In this document: positions 6,533 through 16,900 of the stretch, piece by piece | Position numbering within the stretch: the first letter of the stretch is position 1 | How the letters are laid out: each line of letters begins with the position of its first letter | Assembly: GCA_028293125.1 (NCBI GenBank) | Contig: JAQGPJ010000051.1 | Span: 1 to 64,000 of the forward strand | Direction of reading: 5' to 3' | Length of the DNA stretch: 64,000 bases | Origin: Verrucomicrobiales bacterium | GTDB taxonomy: Bacteria > Verrucomicrobiota > Verrucomicrobiia > Verrucomicrobiales > V1-33 | Notes under the pieces: model-generated | Seen by the model: the letters and a program-made list of their open reading frames with translations, nothing else | Database searches by the model: none | Told to the model about the DNA's origin: nothing | Program-made: the position numbers and the translations under genes

Positions 6533-9502
6533 CTAGGACAGCGGAGCGGAAAATTCGATCAGGCTGCCCCCGCCGGGCCGGCTGCGGACATGCAACTCCC
6601 CGTGAAGGCGCTTCAGGCGGAGCTGAGCATTTTTCAAACCGCCGCTGTGCTGAATTGTTTCTGGATCAAAACCCACCCCGTTGTCACGCACGGAAATACT
6701 GAATACCCGGTTGATGGAGTGAACCGCGATCTCCACCCGCGTGGCACCGGAGTGGCGCACCACGTTGTGCAGCAGTTCCTTGAAAGCCAGAAACAGGTGG
6801 CGGCGGAACTCCGGCGGCAGGCTTTCCTGATCCGTGGCTTCCGGAGCCTGAAAGTCATAAGGAATATCTGTGAGCAGGATGGCGGCGGTTTCCCTCATGC
6901 GCAGGATCATTTCCCGGGGGGTGTCGCAGGAGGGATTGATAAACCACACAATGTCCCGCGCGGCCTGGGTGGTCTGGACCGCGATGCGGCTGATCTCGCC
7001 CAGCTCCCCGCGCTCCCGTTCACTGATCGCGGATTGACGGCCCACCCGGCGGCTGAGCAGGACGATGCCTGCGAGATTGCTCCCCAGCTCATCGTGCAGA
7101 TCCCCTGCGATGCGCAGCCGCACCTGCTCCAATTCCCGGCGGCGCTGGCTCCGCAGCCCCAGCAATCCGGCTGCGGCCAGGACCACGGCCACCCCGATCC
7201 CGGCTTTGAATAGAGTGGTCTCCCAGTAATGCGGCCGCACCACGACCGCCACTCCCGGAGATCCCGCCCATCGGCCCTCCTCGCCGGAGGCTTCAACCTG
7301 AAACTCATAAGTCCCGAACGGCAGACGGAAATACATCGCGTTCCGCCCGGTGCCGCTGTAAGTCCAGTCGGCGTCCAACCCCTTCATGCGGTGCCGGAAG
7401 AGGATTTTCTCCGGGGAGCGCAGACTGGGCGCGGTGAATTGAAACTCAAGCCGGCGGAGGCCCGGCGGGACCGTCAGACCTCCGGGAAAGGTGACCCCCT
7501 GCCCGAAAATCAGCGGGTCCGCCAGCGCCGTGCCGTCATCGAGCGCCACCTGCTCCACCATCGCCGACGGAGCGGGCGGCGGAGTGGTTTCCGGAGCGGG
7601 GCGGTCCATGGCCACCAGGCCCCGGATGGTGGTGAACCACAGTCTGCCCGCGGGGTCCATCAGGGTGGCGTTCTGCCGCCCGCCGGGGCATTCCGGGCTG
7701 GGCATGCCGTCGCCACTGCCGAAGGGAACCGCCGTGACCCTCGCCCGCACACCCTCCGCCACCTCCAGCAACTCCCCGCGCGGCACCCGCAGCAGCCCCC
7801 GGTTTGACCCCAGCCAGAAATGTCCGGCGTTGTCCCCGCCGATCTGCGACACCATCCCGTGCGTCAATCCTTGGCGGGCCGTGAAGGAGAAAAACCGCCC
7901 GTTCCGGTACAGTGACAGCCCGTCCGTGGTTCCCACCCACAGCAGCCCCGCGCGGTCCACCAGCAGAGCGCGCACGGAATCACTGCCCAGGCCATCCGCC
8001 GTCCGGAAAGTCCGCACTCCCCCATTCCGCAGGCAGTTGATCCCGCCGTCCGCGGTGCCGAACCACAGCGTTCCGTCCGGCTGCTGCGCGATGCAGTTGG
8101 CCTGATCCCGGGAAAAACCGTCCCGTCGGGTGAACCGCGTGAATTTGCCCCCGTGATAGTTCAGGATCCCCTCGGCCTCGGTCCCGATCCACAGCTGGCC
8201 GGATTGGTCCTCAAACAGCGCTGTGACCACCGCCGCGATGGATTTGCCTCCGGCATCGGGGACGCTCACATTTCCCTGGTCCCAGCGGTAAAGCCCGCCG
8301 CCGCGCTTGCCGATCCAAAGCGATCCCCCGCTGCCCGCGCACAGGGTGAGTATGGGACCTTTGGCACCGAAACCCGGCCCGGCATCCACCGCATGGAAGC
8401 GGTCCTTCTGAAAAAGCATCAGCTCCCCGGAGGCTCCACCGGCCCAGAGACGGCCCTCCCGGTCCCCGGCGAGGGCGATCACCGCATCGGTGCCGGTGCC
8501 GCCGCCGGGGGCGGGAACGGGAATCAGCTGCCGCTCCTTCAGTCTTGCCAGGCCACCGCCATTCAGTCCGGCCCACACATTCCGCTCGTCATCCTGATAC
8601 AGGCTGCGGATGCCGCCCGGCGGCAGGGCGGCGCCAACGGCTGTTTTTCCGCCGCTCTCAAACCTCCATAGAGCCCCGTCCTCCATGGCCGCCCAGGCCG
8701 CTCCGCCGGGGCAGGCACTCAGCGCCGTGACCCGCCCCAGCGGCAGCATCTGTCTCATTTTCCGGACACTGCTGATCTGTCCCCGCAGCAGTCCGAAGGA
8801 TTTGCCGCTCACCCACATCTCCCCGTTTCCGGCATCAGCCAGACCGTCCACGGGCATCAGCCAGTGGTGGGGGGTGAGCATTCCCTTTTCCCAATGCGCC
8901 GGCCCCAGGTTGGTCCCGATCCAGATGCCGCCCGCGCCATCCGTGGCCAATGCCAGGATTTCCGTGCCCGGCAATCCGTCGCGCGTGCGGAAAGTGGTGA
9001 ACCGCTCCCCGTGGAAACAGCTCAATCCATACACCGTTCCCACCCACACCGCGCCGTTCGCGCCCGCCGTCAGGCAGGTGGTCATGTCCGAGGCCAAGCC
9101 CTGGGCGACGGAGAAATGGGTGAAGGCCCCGGCTCCGGCTCCGGCCGCCGCCGCGTCCCCGCCTCCGCCCCGCAGGCGCACCACCCCCCCGCCCTGCGTG
9201 CCGATCCACAGATTCCCCGTCGTGTCCTGCGCCAGCGCGGATATCCGGTCGGATTTGAAAGCGGGGGTGTTGGAGCTGTTGAACACCACAAACCGCAGCC
9301 CGTCAAAACGCGCCAGGCCGTGCAGCGTCCCGATCCAGCAATACCCGTCGCGCGTGCGGGTCACCGCCGTCACTGTATTCTGGGGCAGCCCCTGCTCCGT
9401 CTGCCAGACCCGGACCAAGGGAGACGGGGGCTGAAGCTCCTGACTGCGGACGGGAGCGGCGGCCGTCAGCCAGACCAGAGCGCACAGGAGAGCCCGTGCC
9501 AT
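6533..9502 (-). CDS. Hybrid propeller sensor histidine kinase (Reg_prop, Y_Y_Y, HisKA_3, HATPase)
   Basis: 989 aa from the ATG at 9502, which starts a signal peptide (MARALLCALVWLTAAAPVRS); a start 17 codons further up gives a poorer leader. The periplasmic part is a long two-component propeller of repeats of the W-x-G-T-x-x-G-L type (LWIGTQGGGVVRL, IWIGTNLGPAHW, LWVGTTDGLSLY), about residues 25-630, then a Y_Y_Y domain (LRRLEFQFTAPSLRSPEK) and one TM helix near 780. The cytoplasmic part has the HisKA_3 phospho-acceptor in GDLHDELGSNLAG and an HATPase with HNVVRHS, DNGVGFDP and GGLKNAQLRLK. It pairs with the NarL regulator downstream. The ligand is unknown; in Bacteroidetes such propellers often sense glycans. 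Confidence 0.95.
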   Translation of the reverse strand: MARALLCALVWLTAAAPVRSQELQPPSPLVRVWQTEQGLPQNTVTAVTRTRDGYCWIGTLHGLARFDGLRFVVFNSSNTPAFKSDRISALAQDTTGNLWIGTQGGGVVRLRGGGGDAAAAGAGAGAFTHFSVAQGLASDMTTCLTAGANGAVWVGTVYGLSCFHGERFTTFRTRDGLPGTEILALATDGAGGIWIGTNLGPAHWEKGMLTPHHWLMPVDGLADAGNGEMWVSGKSFGLLRGQISSVRKMRQMLPLGRVTALSACPGGAAWAAMEDGALWRFESGGKTAVGAALPPGGIRSLYQDDERNVWAGLNGGGLARLKERQLIPVPAPGGGTGTDAVIALAGDREGRLWAGGASGELMLFQKDRFHAVDAGPGFGAKGPILTLCAGSGGSLWIGKRGGGLYRWDQGNVSVPDAGGKSIAAVVTALFEDQSGQLWIGTEAEGILNYHGGKFTRFTRRDGFSRDQANCIAQQPDGTLWFGTADGGINCLRNGGVRTFRTADGLGSDSVRALLVDRAGLLWVGTTDGLSLYRNGRFFSFTARQGLTHGMVSQIGGDNAGHFWLGSNRGLLRVPRGELLEVAEGVRARVTAVPFGSGDGMPSPECPGGRQNATLMDPAGRLWFTTIRGLVAMDRPAPETTPPPAPSAMVEQVALDDGTALADPLIFGQGVTFPGGLTVPPGLRRLEFQFTAPSLRSPEKILFRHRMKGLDADWTYSGTGRNAMYFRLPFGTYEFQVEASGEEGRWAGSPGVAVVVRPHYWETTLFKAGIGVAVVLAAAGLLGLRSQRRRELEQVRLRIAGDLHDELGSNLAGIVLLSRRVGRQSAISERERGELGEISRIAVQTTQAARDIVWFINPSCDTPREMILRMRETAAILLTDIPYDFQAPEATDQESLPPEFRRHLFLAFKELLHNVVRHSGATRVEIAVHSINRVFSISVRDNGVGFDPETIQHSGGLKNAQLRLKRLHGELHVRSRPGGGSLIEFSAPLS

Positions 9503-9744
9503 CGATGGCTGCCGCCCTGTGGTCCTGTCGTTATTTTCTGAATATAAAAGCATCGCGAAACCTGTTTGCCCGGGAAAGCCGCCGGGCTGGAAGTTTCATC
9601 ATGTACGAGATCCCGTGACTGTCACGATCCCGTCACACGTGGCATGGAAGGAATACCCTGCCGGTTCAGGACTCCCGTTAAAGCAGGAGGGAGGCCTGTC
9701 CGCGCCGGATTCCCGCTCCACGGACCAACGAAGCACCAAAATCC
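9503..9744. promoter_or_regulatory. Divergent promoter region between kinase and PEP-CTERM genes, with repeats
   Basis: The two genes diverge from this 242-bp gap. It contains a direct repeat GATCCCGT at 9609-9616 and 9626-9633, and between them an inverted pair GTGAC-t-GTCAC at 9615-9625. An AT-rich stretch lies near 9530-9555 by the kinase start. The paired repeats could bind a regulator such as the neighbouring NarL protein. No protein-coding signal was seen. Assignment is inference from symmetry only. Confidence 0.4.
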
Positions 9745-10470
9745 ATGAAACACTCTCCTTTTCACCCCGGTTCCCGGTTTCTTCAAAAGCTGTCCCCCGC
9801 ACTCCTCGCGCTGCTGATCAGCACTCCCGCAGCCCTGCGGGCCGCCGCCATTGCCGGTCTGGACGGGGTCTCCAATTCCAGCACCCTCAGCGGTCAGGGT
9901 ATCACACCTCTGGGCGGGGGCGGTCTGCTGGGCTGGACCAATGTCACCGGGGAAGCCCGGTTTTTTGAGGCCGGAGGCGACGGCTCGATCATCCACAACA
10001 GCGCGCCCTATGACAATTACAGCGTGCGCTACAGCCCGTCCACGCCGGAGCCTTTTCTGCCGAACACCCAGTATTCCCTGACATTCAACATGGGTTACGT
10101 GGCCGGGAATGTCGGCGGACTGTCGCAGTACAGCTTCTCTTTGGGCAGCCTCGCCGGCGGAACCTACACCGCTCTGGAGTCCGTTTCCGGCACTGCGGCC
10201 TACGCGGGAAACATGCATTCGGCGGCGGAAAATGTGGTTCCAGTGACCTTGGTTTTCACCACCGGAGACACTGCCCCCACAGGGGATCTGGCCTTGGAGT
10301 GGGCGCAGACCTTCAGCACCGCGGCGGCGGATTCCTCGGACTTTTTCGGATTCAACAAAGTCACCCTGGATGCCAGCCCGGTGCCCGAACCCGCCGCCAG
10401 TCTGTTTGCCGCCGCCGGTTTGGCGCTGGTTGCCGGTCGGCGGAAACGTGCCGCCACGGGATCCCGCTGA
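9745..10470 (+). CDS. PEP-CTERM sorting domain protein
   Basis: 241 aa with an N-terminal signal (about residues 10-34, FLQKLSPALLALLIS) and a C-terminal PEP-CTERM tail: V-P-E-P at 213-216, a hydrophobic helix (SLFAAAGLALVAG) and a basic end (RRKRAA). PEP-CTERM tails are recognised by exosortase for cell-surface or exopolysaccharide-linked export; no exosortase gene is in this window. The central domain (about 35-205) starts AGLDGVSNSS and is repeated at the start of the next gene, so the two are related by duplication. The function of the central domain is not recognised; its length and lack of motifs suit a surface beta-sandwich. Confidence 0.85.
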   Translation: MKHSPFHPGSRFLQKLSPALLALLISTPAALRAAAIAGLDGVSNSSTLSGQGITPLGGGGLLGWTNVTGEARFFEAGGDGSIIHNSAPYDNYSVRYSPSTPEPFLPNTQYSLTFNMGYVAGNVGGLSQYSFSLGSLAGGTYTALESVSGTAAYAGNMHSAAENVVPVTLVFTTGDTAPTGDLALEWAQTFSTAAADSSDFFGFNKVTLDASPVPEPAASLFAAAGLALVAGRRKRAATGSR

Positions 10471-10549
10471 GACCCCGTCCCCATTGCTGACACCAGGATT
10501 GGAACCGGAGCCCCGTCCGGTTCCAATCCTTCCCGCCCCTCCTTTCCCC

Positions 10550-13426
10550 ATGAAACCAGGTTCCCCACCCGCTCTCCGCCATCCTGCCAGGAAGCGGATG
10601 TCCGCCGCCGTATCCCTGGCGCTTCTTTCTGGTCTGGCGGTCTCCGCGAAAGCGGAGTTTACCGCCGGGCTGGACGGAGCCTCCAACTCCTCCACCTTTG
10701 AAACCAGTGCCATCGCCGCCCTTCCCCAGGCGGGCTGGACGGATGTCAATGGGACAGCCCGCATTTTTGACGCCGCCGCCGCCAATGGCTCTATTATCGG
10801 CACCGGAGCCTTTGATCTCTTCACCGTGCAGTACACACCGGCGCAGAGCGTGGCCCTCCTGCCGGAAACCCGCTACATCCTGCATTTCGACATGGGATTT
10901 GTGGCTGGAAATGCGGGCGGCACCGCGGATTACAGCTTTCAGCTGGGAACGGTGACCGGCGGCGTTTTCACCGGGTTGGGCGAGGCAGCGGCGGGAACGA
11001 TCGCTCATGCCGGCAACCTTTACAGCGGCACGGTTTCGGGTTCCGCCGAGCAGATATTCGTCACTGGAGCCACGGTTCCCGCCGGCTCCCTCGCGGTGCA
11101 GTGGAGTGTGACTGCCTACAGTGGGCAGACGGATTTTTTCGGGTTCGACAATGTGACCCTGCGGACTGGACCTGCAGTGGAAGTGCCTGACACCACCCCG
11201 CCGCAGCTGCTTTCCGCAGGGAGTCTGAACGGGGCCACCATCGGGCTGGCCTTCAATGAAGCCCTGGATGCCGCCAGCGCCGGGAATCCCGCCAGCTATA
11301 CCGTGCCAGCGGGCGTGAGCGTGGTTTCCGCCGAGCTTCTGGCCGACGGCAAAACGGTGCTGCTCACCGTCACCGGGCTGAACGGCACCACGTTCTCCGT
11401 GGCCCCCGGCGGTGTGAAGGATGCTGCGGGCAACGCGGCCCCGGCCACACAGATGACCGGCACGGTGCTGACGCAGAATGTGGCCGATGTGGGCCTGCCC
11501 GTGGAGCCGGGTTCGGCGTACTCCACAGCGGAGGGAGGCCTCACGCTTCATGCGGGTGGTTATGATGTCTGGTTCAACGCGGACTCCTTCCTCTTCGCTC
11601 CGGTGGAGAAAACGGGTGATTTCGATGTCCGGGTGCAGGTCACGGACTTCAGTCCCGCCGCCACCGCCAATCCCAATGCCAAAGCCCTGCTGATGGTCCG
11701 CGAAGGCCCGGAGGCGGAGAGCCGCCACGTCTCAGTCACCGTTTACCCCCGTGACCGGAACTGGACCGCCTTCCGCCGTGAAATCAACTCCGGCGCCTCC
11801 TCCGTGCTGGGAGGAAACTGGAGAATCAGCTGGCCGGAGGGCGTCAACTTCCCCAACGCCTGGCTGCGGCTGCGGCGCAGCGGCGAAACCTTCACCACCT
11901 ATGGTAGTCCTGACGGCGAAGTCTGGACGCAGGTCGGTGATTCATGGACTCCGGAGGAGGCTTTTCCCGCCACCGTGCTGGTGGGCATGGGGGCCACTTC
12001 CTTCGGTGACCAAGCGGTAGGAGCCCCAATGGTGGACGCGACTTTCCAGAATTTCGGAAACTTCGGCCTGCCGGGCAGCGTCATCACGTTTGTCCAGCAA
12101 CCGGTCTCCCTCAGCGTGCTGGAGAACACCAAAGCCACCTTCCTGGCCGGGGTCACCGTCACCGGCACTGCGGTGGAGAATGTGGACTATCAATGGCTGC
12201 GCGACGGCGTGGCCATTCCCGGAGCCAATGCCGCCACCTACACCACCGGAGACCTGGCCCGGACGGACAGCGGAGCGAAATTTCAACTGCGGGCCTCGGT
12301 TTCCGGCGGCGACAGCAAGCTCAGCGATGAGGTGATCCTGACAGTTATCCCGGACACCGCTCCTCCTGTAATTGTTTCCGCCATCAGCCTTGGAGGGGCG
12401 TCCATCCTGATCCGCTTCGATGAAGTCCTGGACCCGGTCAGTGCCGTGGACAGCTCCCACTACACTCTTGCCGGCGGCGGCGTGGTGCATGAGGCGCAGC
12501 TTCAGGAGGATGCGCAATCCGTGCTGCTGCTGGTTTCCGCGCTCAGCGGCTCCGCCTTCCAAGGAACCATCAACGGCGTGAGCGATCTGGCGCTCAATGT
12601 GTTGAACACCGCGCTCAGCGGTCAGATTCTGCCTTGGATCAGCGAGGACATCGGTTTGGTGGATCCTCCCTCCAGCGCCAGCGCCACGGGAGCGGATGCC
12701 TTCGATGTGAAAACCGCCGGGGCCGACATCTGGCTCACCCAGGATTCCTTCCACTTTGTGCATCAGGACCGCACCGGCGATTTCGATGTCCGGGTCCAGA
12801 TGGCCCGCCTGGATCCGGTCAATGGCTCCACCCGCGGCGGCCTGATGGTGCGTGAGGATCTGGGAGCCGGAAGCCGGAATTTCTTTGTGGGCACTTATCC
12901 GGCCGCAGGGGACAATCACTGGGTCAGCACCGCCCGTCAGGAAACGGATGGCGACACCACCCTCGCGCCGGGCGATTCCTATGTCATCCGCGAGGCCGGT
13001 TTCGCCTACCCGAATGTGTGGTTCCGGCTCATGCGCGCCGGCAACACCTTCACTGCTTTTTACGGCACCAACGGCAGCGACTGGACGCGCATCGGCGATC
13101 AGTTCACCCCGGAAATTCCTTATCCGGACACCGTTTCCCTGGGCTTGGCCACCGCGAGCATCAACGCCGCCGCCCAGACCGTGGCGCATTACCGGAATTT
13201 CGGAAACACCGTGACGGAAACCGCCGAACTGGCCATCACCCGCAACGGTGACGGCATCCTGCTCTCCTGGCCGGAAAGCGCGGCCGGGTTCACGCTTCAC
13301 ACCACGGCGGACCTCATCGCCGGCCCTTGGACCGCTGTGACCACCGCGCCCGTCCTGACCGCCGGCCGGTATCAGGTGATGCTGCCCGTTACAATGGCAC
13401 GGCAGTTTTTCCGCCTGCAAAAATAA
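10550..13426 (+). CDS. Large secreted multi-domain beta-sandwich protein, relative of the PEP-CTERM gene
   Basis: 958 aa from ATG 10550 (earlier in-frame codons overlap the previous gene). After a signal peptide (about 16-35) the first ~200 residues match the central domain of the preceding PEP-CTERM protein (AGLDGASNSSTFE..., GWTDVNGTARIF). Then comes an SbsA/Big-like Ig domain (DTTPPQLLSAGSLNG), a DUF1349-like lectin-type domain (GDFDVRVQVTDF ... WLRLRRSGETFTTYGS), an Ig-like domain, a second SbsA-like and a second DUF1349-like domain (GDFDVRVQMARL ... WFRLMRAGNTFTAFYG). The end (FFRLQK) has no PEP motif, so the anchor seen in its neighbour is missing. Probably a secreted glycan-binding or structural protein. 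Confidence 0.8.
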   Translation: MKPGSPPALRHPARKRMSAAVSLALLSGLAVSAKAEFTAGLDGASNSSTFETSAIAALPQAGWTDVNGTARIFDAAAANGSIIGTGAFDLFTVQYTPAQSVALLPETRYILHFDMGFVAGNAGGTADYSFQLGTVTGGVFTGLGEAAAGTIAHAGNLYSGTVSGSAEQIFVTGATVPAGSLAVQWSVTAYSGQTDFFGFDNVTLRTGPAVEVPDTTPPQLLSAGSLNGATIGLAFNEALDAASAGNPASYTVPAGVSVVSAELLADGKTVLLTVTGLNGTTFSVAPGGVKDAAGNAAPATQMTGTVLTQNVADVGLPVEPGSAYSTAEGGLTLHAGGYDVWFNADSFLFAPVEKTGDFDVRVQVTDFSPAATANPNAKALLMVREGPEAESRHVSVTVYPRDRNWTAFRREINSGASSVLGGNWRISWPEGVNFPNAWLRLRRSGETFTTYGSPDGEVWTQVGDSWTPEEAFPATVLVGMGATSFGDQAVGAPMVDATFQNFGNFGLPGSVITFVQQPVSLSVLENTKATFLAGVTVTGTAVENVDYQWLRDGVAIPGANAATYTTGDLARTDSGAKFQLRASVSGGDSKLSDEVILTVIPDTAPPVIVSAISLGGASILIRFDEVLDPVSAVDSSHYTLAGGGVVHEAQLQEDAQSVLLLVSALSGSAFQGTINGVSDLALNVLNTALSGQILPWISEDIGLVDPPSSASATGADAFDVKTAGADIWLTQDSFHFVHQDRTGDFDVRVQMARLDPVNGSTRGGLMVREDLGAGSRNFFVGTYPAAGDNHWVSTARQETDGDTTLAPGDSYVIREAGFAYPNVWFRLMRAGNTFTAFYGTNGSDWTRIGDQFTPEIPYPDTVSLGLATASINAAAQTVAHYRNFGNTVTETAELAITRNGDGILLSWPESAAGFTLHTTADLIAGPWTAVTTAPVLTAGRYQVMLPVTMARQFFRLQK

Positions 13427-13852
13427 TACGATTTCCAGTTAGTATCATGAGAATTCAATCACCGAATTCCGATCAATTCATCAGGAGGATTTTACCCATG
13501 GGTTTCAGCAGCCGGGTAGAACAGGCGTCCCGCCTGTCCCGGCGGGCATCCTGCCCGGTGCCGGAGAATCGGTTTTTCCAGCATTCCGTTCCCCCGCGAT
13601 GCCACGGATATAATATCACAGACCACCTTTCTGTTTATGCACTGGAGTCCCGGTTGCCGGAAGTTGTTCGGAACCGGCTCCTCCGGCTTTGCTGGGCGGG
13701 TCCGGAGGCCGTTTCGGTTTTCCGGGCTCCGGAGACTGCCAAGGCATCGGCACCGGGCAGGATGCCCGGCGGGACAGGCGGGACGCCTGTTCTACCCGTT
13801 ATCCAGCCGGATTCCGCCGGAATTTCTATAAATGCCTAATGGAAATAGTATA
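13426..13852. repeat. MITE/REP-like inverted-repeat element
   Basis: A 427-bp noncoding element right after the stop of the previous gene. Two internal arms of 50 bp, 13513-13562 and 13749-13798, are inverted copies with one mismatch. Each arm holds the core ACAGGCGTCCCGCCTGT, itself a palindrome. Short outer ends are also inverted: ATACGATTTCC at 13426-13436 against the complement of 13841-13851 with one mismatch. The 186-bp centre is not recognised. Such palindromic cores are typical of interspersed repeats moved by REP-associated transposases; no transposase lies in the window. Short open frames across it look like a by-product of the repeat. Confidence 0.75.
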
Positions 13853-13964
13853 AAACAGTCCACGTCCCTTTGACCTGCATGGCCGCCCGGTGTGACGGGC
13901 GGCCTCCCCCACTGTCCCTCCGCCGTGCCCGGTCCGCGCGTGCCCGGCAACCGCAACCTTTCTT
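13853..13964. promoter_or_regulatory. Upstream region of the ceramidase-like gene, nothing recognised
   Basis: A 112-bp C-rich gap between the repeat element and the next start. No clear -10/-35 pair or Shine-Dalgarno site was seen. The promoter may lie inside the repeat element, whose right end is AT-rich (TTTCTATAAATG near 13823). Confidence 0.3.
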
Positions 13965-16900
13965 ATGGCCCAGTCCCCTCTGTTCAAAAACCCCAGCCCC
14001 GTCCCGTCCACATCCCCGTCCGCGGCCGTCCCCGTCCGGCGCCCTTTTCACCGCCTGACCCTGCTTTCACCGCTGCTGGCCTTTGCCGGAATCCTGATGG
14101 CTGTGCGGGCGGAGAAACCCGCCGGGGAGCCGGCGGCCCCCACAGCCCCGGTGTTTGCCGGAGCCGCCAAAGTGGATATCACCCCGGAATACGCCATCCG
14201 GCTCAGCGGTTACGGAGGCCGGACCAAGGAATCCGAGGGCATCGGCCAGCGGCTGTGGGCCAAGGCTCTGGCCTTTGGAGAAAATCAGGACAACACAGCG
14301 GTGCTGGTTACGGTGGACAATGTGGGCGTGCCCGGAACCGTGACCGAGGAGGTGTATAAGCGGGTGTCGGCCAGGCAGCCGTTTTCCCGCGCCAATTTCA
14401 CACTCTGCTCCAGCCACACCCACAACGGCCCCATGCTGACCGGGGTGCTGCCGTTTCTGTTCAGCAAGGACATCGAGCCCGCCGAGCAGGCCACGATCGA
14501 CCGCTACACAGCGGAGCTGACGGACAAGCTGGAGCAGGTGGTGCTGAACGCTCTCCAGGACCGCAAACCCGCGCTGCTGGCCACTGGAGAGGGACAGGCC
14601 GGCTTCGCCCGCAACCGCCGGCCCCAAAGCGGACCTGTGGACCAGTCCCTGCCTGTGCTGGCGGTGCGTTCCCCGGATGGCGCGCTGCGCGCGGTGCTGG
14701 CCAACTATGCGTGCCACTGCACCACCCTCGCCTCCAATCTCCACGGCGGCGACTGGGCGGGGTTTGCCCAAGAGGACATGGAACGCGATCATTCGGGCTG
14801 CATCGCCATGGTCTCCATCGGCTGCGGCGCGGACGCCAATCCCAATCCCATGGGATCGCTTCAGGCCGCCCAGGATCACGGTCAGGAAATCGCGGATGAG
14901 GTTTCCCGGCTGCTGGCCGGCTCCCTGAAACCGCTGCCCCGGACCCCGGCGGGAGCGCTGAGCCGGTTTGAGCTTCCTTTCGAAACCCTGCCGGGCCGCG
15001 CGCAGTGGGAGGCCATGGCCCTGAAGCCCGGCATCACCGGCTACCACGCCCGCAAAAATCTGGAGCGTCTGGACCGGGGGGAAACGCTGCCCGCCGTTCT
15101 GCCCTACAGCGCTCAGACGTGGACCTTCGGGAATGACCTGGCGATGGTTTTTCTGCCCGGCGAGGTGGTCGTCGATTATGCGCTGGGTCTGAAACGGGAA
15201 TACAGCAACCTGTGGGTCACCGCCTATGCCAACGACGTTCCCTGCTATATTCCCTCCAGCCGGATTCTGAGTGAGGGAGGTTATGAGGGCGGCTCGGCCA
15301 TGCCCTATTACGACCGCCCGGCACGCCTGGGACCGGGCACGGAGGAAAAGATTTTCACCGAAGTCCGCAAGCTTTTGCCGGACTCCCTCCGCGTCAAAAA
15401 AATGGAGGGCGTGGCTCCTCCGGTGGCGGCGGACGAATCGCTGAAGCGGATCACAGTCAAACCCGGATTCACCGTCTCGCTGGTGGCGGCGGAGCCGGAG
15501 ATTGTCGATCCCGTGGCCCTTGATTTCGGAGCCGATGGCAAACTGTGGGTGGTGGAAATGCGCGACTATCCGAGCGGCATGGACGGCAATGGAAAACCCG
15601 GTGGACGCGTGAAATTCCTGGAGGACACGGACGGCGACGGACGTTATGAAAAGGCCAGCGTCTTCGTGGACGGCCTGCCGTTTCCCACCGGCCTTCTAAC
15701 TTGGCGGAAGGGAGTGCTGATCACGGCCGCCCCCGATATTCTCTACGCCGAGGACACGGACGGTGATGGCAGGGCGGACAAGGTGGATAAGCTTTTCACC
15801 GGCTTCGCGACCGAGAATTTCCAAGCCCGCGTCAACGGGCTGCGGCGCGGTCTGGACGGCTGGGTTTACGGGGCCAACGGGTTGCTGGGCGGCTCCATCA
15901 AAAGCAGCGCCACCGGCAAAACGGTGGATATCCGGGGCCGGGATTTCCGCCTGAACCCGGACACCGGGGACTTCGAGCCGGCTGCCGGCCTGACCCAGCA
16001 GGGGCGGGTGCGCGATGACTGGGACCATTGGTTCGGCACCGACAATGGCACCTTCGCCTGGCATTATCCGCTGCCGGAGCACTATCTGAAGCGGAATGCG
16101 GTGGTGATTCCCAGGGAGCAGCGCCTGCGGGTGGAGCTCAGCCGCCGCGTGTTCCCCACCAGCCCCACTCTGAAGCGTTTCAATGATCCGGGGGACGCCA
16201 ACAGCGCGACCAGCGCCTGCGGAGGGGATTTTTACCGCGACAATCTGCTGGGTGATGATTCTTACGGTGACTATTTTGTCAATGAACCGGTCCACAACCT
16301 GACCACCCATCTGAAATTCAGCACGGACGGCATCAGCTTCCGGGGCCAGCGCGCAGAGGATGAGAAACAGTCGGAATTCTTCTCCTCCTCCGACAACTGG
16401 TCGCGACCGGTGCAGGTGCGGACCGGACCGGACGGCGCGCTGTGGATCGTGGATATGTACCGTTATGTCATCGAGCATCCCAAGTGGATCGCGGCGGAGC
16501 AGCTGGCCAAACTGGATGTGCGTGCCGGCGATGACAAAGGCCGCATCTACCGGGTATTCCCCAGTGGCCAAACCCTGCGCCCGGTGCGCGACCTGACCAA
16601 ACTTCCGCTGCCGGAGCTGGTGGCCGCTCTGGACACGCCCAATGGTCCGGTGCGCGATCTGGTGCAGGACCAGCTGGTGCGGCGCGGTGATCCCTCCGTC
16701 ACAGCGCCCCTGACGGAACTGGCCCCCAAAAGCGCCCTGCCCCAGGTCCGGCTGCAGGCCCTGGCCACGCTGGAGGGTCTGCGCGCGCTGACCCCGCAGG
16801 CTCTGGAGCCGGCGCTTTCAGACACCCATCCCGGTGTCCGCGCCAACGCCCTGCGCATGAGCGAGCCCTTTTTCAGCACCGCGCCCGCGCTGGCCGCGAA

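Noticed and set aside
13493-13839. Open frame across the inverted repeat element
   Set aside because: Its residues come from the palindromic arms (GGTGGTPVLP-like wording) and no start, ribosome site or family support exists. Treated as a by-product of the repeat.
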